From Trinickia fusca (GTDB lineage: Bacteria; Pseudomonadota; Gammaproteobacteria; Burkholderiales; Burkholderiaceae), in assembly GCF_003628145.1 (NCBI RefSeq), contig NZ_RBZV01000010.1, positions 623 to 64,622 of the forward strand: a DNA stretch of 64,000 nucleotides. The letters run 5' to 3'. Shown here piece by piece: positions 27,645-36,958 of this stretch. Made by a program: the position numbers and the translations under genes. Under the pieces are notes generated by a model. It was not told the DNA's origin and searched no databases. It worked only from the letters and a program-made list of their open reading frames with translations. Within the stretch, counting starts at the first letter, position 1, and the number at the start of each line of letters is the position of its first letter.

Positions 27645-28621
27645 TCAACGCGGCAGGTGCCCCATCTGCGCTTGCGGATAGCGCGTGCCCGCCGCCGCAC
27701 CGGCCGGAATAGCCGCCTCGATGCGAGAAAGATCATCGGGGGACAGCGTCAATTCGGCTGCAGCGAGTGCATCGACCAGCTGCGTTCGACGCCGCGCACC
27801 GACGAGCGGCACGATGTCTTCGCCGCGTGAGAGCGCCCAGGCAATCGCGACACGCGCCGGGTTCGCGCCGCGCTCGTCTGCAATCGCACGCAACGCCTCG
27901 ACGAGCGCCAGGTTGTGCGTGAGGTTCTCGCCGCTGAAACGCGGGCTCGCGCCACGAAAGTCACGCTCGCCTTCGACCACTGCCCGCTCAGCAAGCCACG
28001 TGAGAGTACGCCGTAGGCGGTCACACCGATGCCGAGCTCGCGGCACACCGGCAGAATCTCGGCCTCGATGTCGCGCGAGAGCAGCGAATATTCGATCTGC
28101 AAGTCGGCGATCGGCGCGACGGCGTGCGCACGACGAATGGTTTCGACACCGACCTCCGACAACCCGATGTGGCGCACGTATCCGGCCTTCACGAGATCGG
28201 CGATGGCACCGACCGTCTCTTCGATCGGTACATTCGGGTCCAAACGTGCCGGTCGGTAGACGTCGATGTAGTCGGTACCGAGCCGCCGCAGCGTGTAAGC
28301 GACGAAGTTGCGCACGGCGCCCGGCCGGCTGTCGTAGCCGACGAACGTACCCGCCGGATCGCGCAGTGCGCCGAACTTCACGCTGATCTGGACGTTTTCA
28401 CGCTGCCGGCCGCGCAATGCATCGCGAATCAGCAGTTCATTGGCCCCCATACCGTAGAAGTCGCCCGTGTCGAGCAGCGTGATGCCGGCATCGAGCGCGG
28501 CGTGAATCGTTGCTATGCTCTCGTCCTGATCGGCCGGCCCGTATAGATCGGACATGCCCATACAGCCGAGACCGATTGCCGATACCTGCGGGCCTGTGCG
28601 GCCGAGTCGTCGAGTGTTCAT
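27645..28621 (-). pseudogene. Aldo/keto reductase gene interrupted by a frameshift
   Basis: From ATG 28621 the frame encodes a good aldo/keto reductase N-terminus: LGRTGPQVSAIGLGCMGMSDLYG, then catalytic-region GITLLDTGDFYGMGANE. DYIDVYRPARLDPNVPIEETV and SRGLLSGQWSK follow. After about 27970 this frame becomes meaningless. A different minus frame continues correctly with RDFRGASPRFSGENL and VPLVGARRRTQLVDAL to a stop at 27645. Inserting one G into the AAGGCGAG run (minus strand) restores one frame of about 325 codons, the normal length. Either a natural single-base deletion or a sequencing error. Without the shift the product would be an NADPH-dependent reductase of the YajO/PhcB-like group. 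Divergent from a LysR gene. Confidence 0.8.
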
Positions 28622-28718
28622 GCGTAGGCTCCTTTAGCTTTAACGAGGTGCGCCGGCAAACGGCACAGCGCTTGATGGGCATTGTGCACAGGCGATCATG
28701 CGCGATAAACAGGCCGCA

Positions 28719-28737
28719 CTCGATCAATTTATTCGAG
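28719..28737. promoter_or_regulatory. Small dyad in the divergent LysR/reductase promoter region
   Basis: CTCGA (28719-28723) and TCGAG (28733-28737) are separated by nine AT-rich bases, between the divergently transcribed aldo/keto reductase and LysR genes. LysR regulators bind short interrupted dyads in such positions. It is a weak, eye-found candidate. Confidence 0.3.
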
Positions 28738-28819
28738 CCGAATTACCAATCCAGGACGCACTGACCGCCGCACCGGATGACGCTGCGACGGCCTGCCCAA
28801 GCCATCGAATCGACGACCT

Positions 28820-29722
28820 ATGGACCATTTGCAAGCAATGAGAGTGTTCGCGCGCGTCGCGCAACTCGGCAGTTTCACGAAGGCAGCCGAGCAGATGCAG
28901 TTGCCGCGCCCGAGCGTCAGCAATGCGATCCAGTATCTGGAGGAACACTTGCGCGTGCGTCTGTTGCAACGCACGACGCGGCGCGTGTCGCTGACGCACG
29001 AGGGCAGCGCCTATTACGCGCGCTGTGTGCAGGTGCTTGCCGACATCGACGACGCCGAAGCCCTGTTCGTCGATGCCACGGCAGGCCCGCGCGGCGCGAT
29101 TCGCGTCGATTTGCCCGAGCGCTTCGCCCTGCATAGAGTCATTCCGGCGTTGCCCGAGTTCTTCGCGAGCTATCCCGACATTCGCATCGTGCTCAGCGCG
29201 GCGGATCGTTTCGTCGATCTCGTCGAAGACGGCATCGATTGTGCGGTGCGCGTGGGAACGCTGCACGACACGTCGCTCGTGGCCAAGCGCATCGGTGAAT
29301 TCGATCAGATCAATTGTGCGTCGCCGGCCTACCTCGAACGTTACGGTATGCCGCAAACGCCCGAAGACTTGCCGCAGCATGTGGCGGTCGGCTTCTTCTC
29401 GAGCCGCACCGGCCGTGACCTCGATTGGGAATACGAAGAGGATGGCGAGCTGCGCACGGTGCCGATGCGCAGCAGCGTGTCGGTCAACAGCGGTCAGGCC
29501 TACCTGGCCTGCTGCCTGGCGGGGCTCGGCCTCGTCCAGATGCCACGCGAAAACATCGAGTCGCTGCTCGAGAGCGGCGAGCTCGTCGAAGTACTACGCG
29601 ATTGGAAGACGCCGGCGATGCCGGTGTCGGTCTTGTTTCCGCACAGCCGCCATCTGGCGCCGCGCGTGCGGATCTTCATCGATTGGGTCGCGGGATTGCT
29701 CGGCAACGGGAATAACGGCTGA
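28820..29722 (+). CDS. LysR-family transcriptional regulator
   Basis: A 300-residue regulator. The winged helix-turn-helix occupies residues about 1-60 (MRVFARVAQLGSFTKAAEQM, then SVSNAIQYLEEHLRVRLLQR). The rest is a periplasmic-binding-like effector domain beginning near GAIRVDLPERFALH. It is divergent from the aldo/keto reductase gene, the usual LysR target arrangement. With the reductase broken, the regulator may now be without its target. Effector unknown. Confidence 0.93.
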   Translation: MDHLQAMRVFARVAQLGSFTKAAEQMQLPRPSVSNAIQYLEEHLRVRLLQRTTRRVSLTHEGSAYYARCVQVLADIDDAEALFVDATAGPRGAIRVDLPERFALHRVIPALPEFFASYPDIRIVLSAADRFVDLVEDGIDCAVRVGTLHDTSLVAKRIGEFDQINCASPAYLERYGMPQTPEDLPQHVAVGFFSSRTGRDLDWEYEEDGELRTVPMRSSVSVNSGQAYLACCLAGLGLVQMPRENIESLLESGELVEVLRDWKTPAMPVSVLFPHSRHLAPRVRIFIDWVAGLLGNGNNG

Positions 29723-29733
29723 AGCGCGCCCGG

Positions 29734-29774
29734 AAAAGAAAAAACCCATTCGCAGCACGAAGCTTCGAATGGGT
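29734..29774 (-). terminator. Rho-independent terminator of the porin gene
   Basis: On the minus strand the stem ACCCATTCG / CGAATGGGT (29766-29774 with 29744-29752) has a 13-base loop that can pair further. It is followed by TTTTTTCTTTT (29734-29743). It lies about 100 bases beyond the porin stop and may also stop transcription from the convergent LysR gene. Confidence 0.85.
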
Positions 29775-29871
29775 CGAGTCGAAAGTGGCGACGGCACCGC
29801 TTGCGCGGTAGGCCCGCCATCGATCGTAACCGTCGCACGGTACACAAGGTACCGCGCGACGTTGTTCTTGC

Positions 29872-31065
29872 TTAGAACTTGTGACGGATGCCGACGCGAG
29901 CCAGCACTTGCTTCGACGTGCTCGAGTGGTCGTCCGCGCCCGGAATGAACGCGCTGTCCAGCGTCGACGAACCCGTCTTGTCGCCTGCAACCTGCTGGAA
30001 CGCGCCTTGGACGTACACGTCCGTGCGCTTCGACAGGTTGTAGTCGGCCATCAGACCGAACGTGTGGATCTTCGGCTTCGCGCTGCCAGCCGTCGTGTCG
30101 TAGTTCTCCATCGTGTACACGTACTGCGCACCCAGGTACAGAGCCGGCGTGAGCTGGTACTTGCCGTTGATTTCGAAGTTCTGGAAGCGCAGGCGGTTCA
30201 CGCCAGCGTGAGCCAGTGCGCCCGTCGTCGCCACCACCGAATCGTTGCCCACGAACATGTTGTCGTTGCCCGTCGGGTTGTTGATCGTCGAATTCGTGTA
30301 CACGAAGCCAGCCGTCGCCGGGCCGAACGTGTAGTTCACGCCAGCACCGAAGATGCGCAGACGCGTCGAGATGAAGTTCTCATCGGCACCTTGGCCAGAG
30401 CTGTTAGGACCGGCGATTGCGCCACCCGAGGTCATACCCGGGTTGTTTGCTTGCAGGTAAGCCGCCGCAACAGCGAGGCCACCATTCGTATACTGCGTGC
30501 CGACGCTGTACTGGCGGTTGTTCGCGAAGTTCGTGTCGTTGCTGAAGCTGTACGTTGCACCGAATTGGAAGCCTGCGAAATCCGGGCTCGCGTACTTAAC
30601 GGTGTTGTTCACACGGAACGAGTTGTCCGTGTTGTCGTTGTCATACGGGTGCGAGAAAATCGTGCCGCCCCAGTTACCGTTGGCCGTCAGCGGTGCCAGG
30701 TAGTCGACGAGCGCGTCGTATTGACGGCCCAACGTGACGGTACCGAAGCCGTCTTTCGACAGGCCGACGAACGCTTGACGGCCAAATTCGCGGCTGCCTT
30801 CGCCCAGCTTGCCGTTGTTCACGTTAAAACCGTTTTCCAATTGGAATACTGCCTTGAGGCCGCCGCCCAGGTCTTCCGAACCCTTCAGGCCCCAACGGCT
30901 GCCCTGCACGACGCCGCTTTGGAGCTCATAGACATGGCCACCGTTCACGTTGTTCGTGTAGTTGAAGCCTTCATCGATCAAACCGTACAGCGTGACGCTG
31001 TTTTGCGCGAAAGCAGGCGCTGCAAAAGCCGTCAACACCGCCACAGAAATTACATGCTTCTTCAT
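29872..31065 (-). CDS. Gram-negative general porin (OmpC-like)
   Basis: A 397-residue outer-membrane porin. ATG 31065 starts a signal peptide (residues 1-20, MKKHVISVAVLTAFAAPAFA). The mature protein opens with QNSVTLYGLIDEG, the hallmark of beta-proteobacterial porins, has VQGSRWGLKGSEDLGGGLKA and FGRQAFVGLS, and ends VGIRHKF with terminal Phe. It should form a 16-stranded trimeric channel for small polar solutes. An AT-rich -10-like AATATATT lies about 30 bases upstream of the start on the minus strand. Single gene with its own terminator. Confidence 0.95.
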   Translation of the reverse strand: MKKHVISVAVLTAFAAPAFAQNSVTLYGLIDEGFNYTNNVNGGHVYELQSGVVQGSRWGLKGSEDLGGGLKAVFQLENGFNVNNGKLGEGSREFGRQAFVGLSKDGFGTVTLGRQYDALVDYLAPLTANGNWGGTIFSHPYDNDNTDNSFRVNNTVKYASPDFAGFQFGATYSFSNDTNFANNRQYSVGTQYTNGGLAVAAAYLQANNPGMTSGGAIAGPNSSGQGADENFISTRLRIFGAGVNYTFGPATAGFVYTNSTINNPTGNDNMFVGNDSVVATTGALAHAGVNRLRFQNFEINGKYQLTPALYLGAQYVYTMENYDTTAGSAKPKIHTFGLMADYNLSKRTDVYVQGAFQQVAGDKTGSSTLDSAFIPGADDHSSTSKQVLARVGIRHKF

Positions 31066-31388
31066 CGAATGCTCCAAACCTTTTATTGGAAGAATATATT
31101 TTTCGTCGCTCGCTCTTATTCGTCGGCAGCGACTTGAATAGCTGGGCTGCATATCAACAGCAGCGGGTGGGATAGTTGCATGACGAAACCCGGAAGTCCA
31201 TTCTGGTGCACGTTTGCAGCACGAAACGTTGCGCATAGCCAACTATCGGCACGCGTTCGACGCAGTTGACAGCCCACCCGAGGACAAAAAAATCCGAACA
31301 ATAAGGTGTAACCCCTAAACGCGGGTCACAATTAATTCAAAATGGGGCAATAACGTCGCGCGCGATCAGTCCCACGCGCGCGCCGAAC
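31066..31388. other. Intergenic region upstream of the porin gene
   Basis: 323 bases between two minus-strand genes. The part nearest the porin (31085-31125) is AT-rich and probably holds its promoter. Further upstream are AT-rich runs (about 31285-31345) with no obvious gene or strong hairpin. Osmotic or regulatory-RNA control of porins is common, but nothing specific was recognised. Confidence 0.4.
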
Positions 31389-31826
31389 TTAATCCCGATC
31401 GCAAAAGATGGCAGTAATAAAGGGACCGACGTGATGCACGATCGCGGGGCTGTGCGCCCCCTCCACCGCCGCGCGCACCTTTTCCGTGCTACCCAATACA
31501 ACGGCACCATAGGCCGAGCGCGACAGCATCTTGCCGTCGCCTGGCCGAAAGATCGGGTCGTCTTTCTCGAAGCCGACGATCGCGAATACGTGGAAACCGA
31601 AGGCACTCAGCGACGCACCGCTCGCGGGGTTGAACGCGTTGATCGAATTGTCTTCGACGTGCATCGGTTGCGGCTCGATGAGCTTGTCGTCGAGCAGCTT
31701 GCTGACGAAGTCGTGTGCCGAGCGGTCGCAATGGAGAGGCGCATCGAGGTCGACTGCACAGGCCGACATCGGCACGAACGCAATGGCCGCCACAGCGGCC
31801 AGGACGGCAATCAGCTTGCTTGTCAT
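31389..31826 (-). CDS. Exported protein of unknown function
   Basis: A 145-residue protein with a signal peptide (residues 1-24, MTSKLIAVLAAVAAIAFVPM, cut near ACA-VD). Cys residues near residue 33 and at the C-terminal FCDRD could form a disulfide. The middle contains FHVFAIVGFEKDDPIF and GAVVLGSTEKV, suggesting a small alpha/beta periplasmic fold. No family recognised. Divergent from the phosphonate operon, with about 148 bases between the starts. Confidence 0.7.
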   Translation of the reverse strand: MTSKLIAVLAAVAAIAFVPMSACAVDLDAPLHCDRSAHDFVSKLLDDKLIEPQPMHVEDNSINAFNPASGASLSAFGFHVFAIVGFEKDDPIFRPGDGKMLSRSAYGAVVLGSTEKVRAAVEGAHSPAIVHHVGPFITAIFCDRD

Positions 31827-31974
31827 GAGAGGGCACCCGATGAGAAGGCACGCACTTTAACGCTTTTGCCATTCAGGCGCAGAAGCCGGTGCCACCGGAC
31901 GGCCCGCGCATCGATAACGCTTGGTAATGCGCTCAAAACGACGCTGCCTCGCAAAAGCGTATATATTGCTGCGG

Positions 31975-32670
31975 ATGGATAAAAGTGCCGCTACAACGCC
32001 TCGCGCCACGCCCTTGTCGCCTCCATCCACCTGGGATGCCCGCCTCGCCCGACGTCTCGTCACGCCGCTCAAGGACACGCGCGTCACGCCCAACCACTTG
32101 ACGACGGTCAGGCTTCTGACCGGCCTCGCGGGCGCGCTGTGCCTCGCGCAAGGCGGCTTCGCCTGGATCAATGCGGGCGCGCTGCTGATCGTGCTGTCCA
32201 ATTTCATCGACCATACCGATGGCGAACTGGCGCGCATCAGCGGCAAATCGAGCAAGATCGGCCACTTCTACGATCTTGCCAGCGACGCGCTCGTCACGGT
32301 CGCGCTGTTCGTCTCGATGGGGATCGGCATCGCCGCGCACGGCGAACGACTCCTCCCCTCGCCGATCGTGCTCGGCGGCATTGCAGGCGTCGCCGTTGCG
32401 CTGATTTTCTACCTGCGCATGCGTATCGAATCGCTGGCCGGCAAGGCCGGCACGAAGCAGGCAGCGGCTGCCGGCTTCGAAACCGAGGACGTCCTCTATC
32501 TACTGCCGCTCGTCACGCTGGCAAACGGCGTCGAGCCGTTCGTCATCGCGGCCGCATTCGGCGCGCCACTGTTTGCACTCTGGGTTGCGATCGACTACCG
32601 ACGCGTCATGCGCGTCATGCGGCAGCCTCGGCCCGCGCAACAGGCACCCGAAATGCGGATGTCGCGATGA
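31975..32670 (+). CDS. CDP-alcohol phosphatidyltransferase
   Basis: A 231-residue integral membrane enzyme with the complete family motif D82-G83-x2-A86-R87-x8-G96-x3-D100-x3-D104, around DGELAR and GHFYDLASD. The aspartates bind metal and catalyse transfer. About six hydrophobic segments follow the expected pattern. ATG 31975 is preferred to an upstream TTG. The family moves a phosphoalcohol between CMP and a lipid or alcohol. As first gene of a phosphonate operon it most plausibly transfers aminoethylphosphonate from a CMP adduct to a lipid acceptor (inference). Overlaps the next gene by four bases (ATGA). Confidence 0.85.
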   Translation: MDKSAATTPRATPLSPPSTWDARLARRLVTPLKDTRVTPNHLTTVRLLTGLAGALCLAQGGFAWINAGALLIVLSNFIDHTDGELARISGKSSKIGHFYDLASDALVTVALFVSMGIGIAAHGERLLPSPIVLGGIAGVAVALIFYLRMRIESLAGKAGTKQAAAAGFETEDVLYLLPLVTLANGVEPFVIAAAFGAPLFALWVAIDYRRVMRVMRQPRPAQQAPEMRMSR

Positions 32671-33449
32671 CGGCCCCGGTTGCCACGAACGACGTCCGTG
32701 CCACACTCGATGACGCGCTCGCTACGCGTACGCGAGCGCTCGACACCGCGCGGTTGAAGGGCAGCTTCGTCGATGACGGTGCGTTTCTCTATCTCGAGGA
32801 CTTCCTGCCGCCCGAGCAGACCGCGCAGCTCGTGCAAGCAGCCCGCGATCTGACGCGCGTCGTCAATCGCAACTATCTGCCCGGTCACAAGCAAGGCGGC
32901 AGCGTCAGCCGTCACACGATCGACGAGCAGGCGCCGTTCATCGCCGAGCTCTATCGTTCGCCGGCCCTGATCCGCTGGCTCGAATCGATCACCGGCGATG
33001 CGCTGCTGCCCTCGCCCGACGACGATCCGCATGCCTATGCGCTGTACTACTACACGCGCCCGGGCGATCACATCGGCTGGCATTACGACACGTCCTATTA
33101 CGATGGCCGCCGCTATACGCTGCTGCTCGGCGTGATCGAGGAGTCCTCGTGCCGGCTCGACTACGAATTGCATACGCGCACGCCCGGCGCGCAAGCGGTG
33201 CCGGGCTCGATCCAGTATCCGCCCGGCGCGATCGTGCTGTTCGACGGCGACAAGCTGCGCCATCGCATCACCCCACTGGGCGCCGACGAAATACGCGTGT
33301 CGCTGACGTTCGAGTACGTGACCAACGCGAGCATGCGTCCGTGGTGGCGATTCATCTCCAACATGAAAGACGCGATCGCCTACTTCGGCTTTCGGCAGGT
33401 GTTCCGCCGCTTGGCCGGGCGCCGGCCCGCTACCAGGAATACCGCATGA
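32667..33449 (+). CDS. 2-oxoglutarate/Fe(II)-dependent oxygenase
   Basis: A 260-residue protein with the facial triad HYD (His139, Asp141) and distal His199, plus Arg210 in RVSLTFEY to bind 2-oxoglutarate. This is typical of prolyl-4-hydroxylase-like/PhyH-type folds. ATGA overlaps on both sides (start with the CDP-alcohol transferase stop; stop with the flippase start) show translational coupling. In phosphonate pathways related oxygenases hydroxylate 2-aminoethylphosphonate at C1 (PhnY type). A similar modification of AEP or of the phosphonolipid headgroup is likely here, but the substrate is not deducible. Confidence 0.8.
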   Translation: MTAPVATNDVRATLDDALATRTRALDTARLKGSFVDDGAFLYLEDFLPPEQTAQLVQAARDLTRVVNRNYLPGHKQGGSVSRHTIDEQAPFIAELYRSPALIRWLESITGDALLPSPDDDPHAYALYYYTRPGDHIGWHYDTSYYDGRRYTLLLGVIEESSCRLDYELHTRTPGAQAVPGSIQYPPGAIVLFDGDKLRHRITPLGADEIRVSLTFEYVTNASMRPWWRFISNMKDAIAYFGFRQVFRRLAGRRPATRNTA

Positions 33450-34450
33450 CGCGAGCGGCGATGATCCTGCTCTCGTTTGGCACCGCGCTCTTCGTTGCAC
33501 TGCTTGCCTGGCAGGGTATCGGTGCCATCGGCACGATGCTTGCTGCCGCCGGCTGGGGCTTGCTGCTCGTGGCCGCGTTCCACATCGTGCCGCTCATCAT
33601 CGACGCAGGTGCCCTTCACGTGCTCGTCAGACGCCGCACGTCGTTTGTCGATGCGCTGCTCGCGCGCTGGGCCGGCGAATCGGTCAACAGCCTCTTACCG
33701 GCCGGCCAGCTCGGGGGGCCCGTCGTGATGGCGCGGCATCTCGCGCAGCGCGGCGCGCCGATGCGCGACGCCGCGGCTGCCGTCACCGTCGGCACCACGA
33801 TGCAAGCGCTGGCCCAAATCGCGTTCGCGCTGCTCGGGCTCGGCACGTTCGCGGTCTATGCCGGCGCGAGCGGCCATCCGACGCCGCAAGGCGTGCGCAC
33901 GGCCGCCGTCTTGGCAAGCATCGTGCTGGCGCTCGCGCTCGGCGCGTTCTACGTGGCGCAACGCCGCGGCCTGTTCGGGCGCTTCGTGCGCACGGCGGCG
34001 AGGGTATTGGGCAAACGCGACTGGTCAGCACTTGCCATGCGCGCCGATGCGATCGACGATGGCGTACGCGCGCTCTACGGCGATCGCCGGCGCGTGGCCG
34101 CGACATTCGCGCTCAGCTTGGTAGGCTGGCTCGTCGGCGTCGGCGAGGTGTGGCTTGCGCTCGCGGTGCTCGGCCATCCCGTCGATTGGCTCGATGCGTT
34201 GCTGCTCGAAAGCGTGGGCCAGGCGATTCGCGGCGCGGCCTTCGCTATTCCGGGCTCGCTCGGCGCGCAAGAAGGCGGTTATCTGCTGCTTGCCCCGATC
34301 GTCGGCCTTGCGCCCGATACCGCACTCGCCCTGTCGCTCGCCAAGCGTGCACGCGAACTCGTGCTGGGCCTGCCCGGCATTTTGTATTTGCATTGGAGTG
34401 AACGGAATTGGCAGCGTCGGAGAGCACCCGGCCTGCCGCTCGCCGATTGA
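33446..34450 (+). CDS. Flippase-like membrane protein (lysylphosphatidylglycerol synthase TM-domain family)
   Basis: A 334-residue inner-membrane protein with about eight hydrophobic segments, starting at the ATG overlapping the oxygenase stop. The segments ESVNSLLPAGQLGGPVVMAR and IRGAAFAIPGSLGAQEGGYLLL carry the conserved features of the UPF0104/MprF transmembrane family. MprF relatives flip modified phospholipids. In this operon, translocation of a phosphonolipid to the outer leaflet is a consistent role (inference). Confidence 0.85.
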   Translation: MTRAAMILLSFGTALFVALLAWQGIGAIGTMLAAAGWGLLLVAAFHIVPLIIDAGALHVLVRRRTSFVDALLARWAGESVNSLLPAGQLGGPVVMARHLAQRGAPMRDAAAAVTVGTTMQALAQIAFALLGLGTFAVYAGASGHPTPQGVRTAAVLASIVLALALGAFYVAQRRGLFGRFVRTAARVLGKRDWSALAMRADAIDDGVRALYGDRRRVAATFALSLVGWLVGVGEVWLALAVLGHPVDWLDALLLESVGQAIRGAAFAIPGSLGAQEGGYLLLAPIVGLAPDTALALSLAKRARELVLGLPGILYLHWSERNWQRRRAPGLPLAD

Positions 34451-34493
34451 CGCCGCGCCTGCGGCGCTCGGCCTTTGCAAGGAGAAAAACAAC

Positions 34494-35258
34494 ATGCGAG
34501 CAATCATTCTGGCCGCGGGCCTCGGGCTACGCCTCCAGCAGCCGCCCCAGCAGCAGTTTCCGAAGTGCCTGCTGCGCTTCAACGGCATCACGCTGCTCGA
34601 GCGTCATTTGCACGCACTGAAGGCCGCGGGCGTCACCGACATCGTGCTCGCGCTCGGTTTTCAACCCGAACAGATCGAAGCCGAGCTGGCGACGCTGGGC
34701 TGGCAGCCGAAGCCCGAAATCGTCCTCAACCCGCGCTACGACCTCGGCAGCGTGCTGACCGTGCACACGGTCGCCGATGCGCTCACGCGCGGCGGCGACG
34801 TGCTGCTGATGGACGCCGACGTGCTCTACGACGAAGCGATCCTGCGCAAGCTGGTCGCCGATGACAGCGCCGATCGTCTGCTGATCGATCGCGACTTCGA
34901 AGCGGGCGACGAGCCGGTCAAGCTGTGCGTGAAGGACGGCGTGCCGGTCGAGCTGCGCAAACAACTCGCGGTCGGTCTGCAATACGACACGATCGGCGAA
35001 TCGGTCGGCTTCTTCCGCTTCCGCGAAGAGACGGCGCTGCGTCTTGCGCAGATCGTCGCTGGCTACGTCGATAGCGGTCGAGCCAACATGCCGCACGAGG
35101 AAGCCGTACGCGACCTGCTGCTCGAAGGCGGGCACACGTTCGACGTCGCCGACGTCACGGGCCTGCCGTGGATCGAGATCGACTTTCCGAACGATGTCGC
35201 GCGTGCGGCCGACGAAGTGCTGCCGCGCTTGCCCGTCACTACCGGAGCCGCACGATGA
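34494..35258 (+). CDS. Nucleotidyltransferase, probable CTP:phosphonate/phosphocholine-type cytidylyltransferase
   Basis: A 254-residue enzyme with the sugar-nucleotidyltransferase signature [11 protein letters not shown], then FPKCLL (Lys about 24) near the N-terminus and the metal-binding Asp pair in [11 protein letters not shown] (about residues 100-110). AAGGAG precedes the ATG. LicC-like enzymes of this group make CDP-choline, and PntC-type relatives make CMP-aminoethylphosphonate. As a neighbour of the CDP-alcohol phosphotransferase it is the best candidate to activate AEP with CTP. Overlaps the PEP mutase gene by four bases. Confidence 0.8.
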   Translation: MRAIILAAGLGLRLQQPPQQQFPKCLLRFNGITLLERHLHALKAAGVTDIVLALGFQPEQIEAELATLGWQPKPEIVLNPRYDLGSVLTVHTVADALTRGGDVLLMDADVLYDEAILRKLVADDSADRLLIDRDFEAGDEPVKLCVKDGVPVELRKQLAVGLQYDTIGESVGFFRFREETALRLAQIVAGYVDSGRANMPHEEAVRDLLLEGGHTFDVADVTGLPWIEIDFPNDVARAADEVLPRLPVTTGAAR

Positions 35259-36958
35259 ACGCGCGCGAGGCGATCGCTCCCCCCGCGTCGCGATTTGCGC
35301 GGCTGCGCCAGATGCTCGTGAGCGACGAGCTCGATTTTCTGATGGAAGCGCATAACGGCCTGTCGGCCCGCATCGTGCGCGAAGCCGGCTTCAAGGGAAT
35401 CTGGGCATCGGGCCTGGCGATCTCGGCGCAGTTCGGCGTGCGCGACAACAACGAAGCGAGCTGGACGCAAGTCGTCGACACGCTCGAGTTCATGGCCGAC
35501 GCCAGCGACCTGCCCATCCTGCTCGACGGCGACACCGGCTACGGCAACTTCAACAATGTGCGTCGGCTCGTGCGCAAGCTCGAGCAACGCGGCATCGCGG
35601 GCGTGTGCATCGAGGACAAGGTCTTTCCCAAGACCAACAGCTTCATCGGCGGCGAGCGCCAGCCGCTCGCCGAGATCGACGAGTTCTGCGGCAAGATCAA
35701 GGCCGGCAAGGATTCGCAGACCGAAAGCGACTTCTCGATCGTCGCGCGCGTCGAAGCGCTGATCGCCGGCTGGGGACTCGAGGAAGCGCTCACGCGTGCC
35801 GAAGCGTACCGCCGCGCCGGGGCCGACGCGATCCTGATCCACAGCAAGCTGTCGCGCCCCGACGAGATTCTCGCATTCGCGCGCGAATGGGCGCAGCGCG
35901 CGCCGCTCGTCATCGTGCCGACGAAGTACTACAGCACGCCGACCGAAGTGTTCCGCAAGGCCGGCATCAATCTCGTGATCTGGGCCAACCACCTCGTGCG
36001 CGGGGCCGCCTCGTCGATGCAGGCGGTGGCGAAGGAAATCCACGACAGCGAAACGCTCGTGAACGTCGAAGAGCGCATTGCCAGCGTCGACGAAATCTTT
36101 CGCCTGCAGAATGCCGACGAATATTCGGAGGCCGAACGAATCTACCTGTCGAGTGCGCGTGGCGCGGGCAGCGCGATCGTGCTGGCCGCGAGCCGCGGCA
36201 AGGGTCTCGAGGCCGTCACGGCCGAACGTCCGAAGGTCATGCTGCCGGTGGCCGGCAAGCCGCTGCTGCGCTGGCTCGTCGACGCGTTCAAGAAGCAAGG
36301 GGTCAACGACGTCACAGTGGTCGGCGGCTATCGCGCCGACGCGATCGACACGACCGGCATCAAGCTCGTCGTCAACGAGCGCCATGCGCAAACGGGCGAG
36401 CTCGCCTCGCTCGCGTGCGCGATCGACACGCTCGCGAGCGCCGATACCGTCATCTCCTACGGTGACCTGCTGTTTCGCCACTACATCCTGCGCGATCTCG
36501 CCGAAAACGAGGCCCCGTTCACCGTCGTCGTCGATTCATCGCTGACGCAACCGTCGAATCAGAGCGTGCGCGATTTTGCGTACTGCTCGGCCTCCGACGA
36601 CCGCGCGTTGTTCGGCAACAAGACGCTACTCAAGCGCATCGAGAGCGGCGCCTACGACACGCGCAACGGGCCGCCGCCGCACGGCCGCTGGATCGGGTTG
36701 CTCGGCGTGCGAGGCGACGGACGCGAACGGCTGCGCGCGATGCTCGCCGCGCTGCGCGAGCGGCCCGACTTCGACACGCTCGACATGCCCGCACTGATCA
36801 ACGCACTCATCGATGCTGGCGAAGCGATCGACGTGCAGTACGTGCACGGCCATTGGTGCGGCGTGAACGACCTCGAAGACTTCCGTCGCGCGGGTGACTT
36901 CGCGCATGCGCAGACACCGTTCGCGCTCGCGCGCCAACCTCATGGAGACGCGCGATGA
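35255..36958 (+). CDS. aepX: Phosphoenolpyruvate mutase fused to a nucleotidyltransferase domain
   Basis: A 567-residue two-domain enzyme. Residues about 1-295 are PEP phosphomutase with the diagnostic [11 protein letters not shown] (Glu120-Lys122 on), which distinguishes it from isocitrate lyase-like hydrolases. The mutase converts PEP to phosphonopyruvate, the entry step of all C-P biosynthesis. Residues about 308-567 form a second nucleotidyltransferase-like domain, with [12 protein letters not shown] and [14 protein letters not shown]. Such fusions occur in CMP-AEP pathways. Overlaps its upstream neighbour by four bases and its downstream neighbour likewise. With the separate cytidylyltransferase, the operon has two such domains, so they may act on different substrates. 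Confidence 0.93.
   Translation: MNAREAIAPPASRFARLRQMLVSDELDFLMEAHNGLSARIVREAGFKGIWASGLAISAQFGVRDNNEASWTQVVDTLEFMADASDLPILLDGDTGYGNFNNVRRLVRKLEQRGIAGVCIEDKVFPKTNSFIGGERQPLAEIDEFCGKIKAGKDSQTESDFSIVARVEALIAGWGLEEALTRAEAYRRAGADAILIHSKLSRPDEILAFAREWAQRAPLVIVPTKYYSTPTEVFRKAGINLVIWANHLVRGAASSMQAVAKEIHDSETLVNVEERIASVDEIFRLQNADEYSEAERIYLSSARGAGSAIVLAASRGKGLEAVTAERPKVMLPVAGKPLLRWLVDAFKKQGVNDVTVVGGYRADAIDTTGIKLVVNERHAQTGELASLACAIDTLASADTVISYGDLLFRHYILRDLAENEAPFTVVVDSSLTQPSNQSVRDFAYCSASDDRALFGNKTLLKRIESGAYDTRNGPPPHGRWIGLLGVRGDGRERLRAMLAALRERPDFDTLDMPALINALIDAGEAIDVQYVHGHWCGVNDLEDFRRAGDFAHAQTPFALARQPHGDAR

Noticed and set aside
35063-36481. 472-codon minus-strand open frame over the PEP mutase gene
   Set aside because: No recognisable domain; antisense to a certain gene with diagnostic mutase motif.
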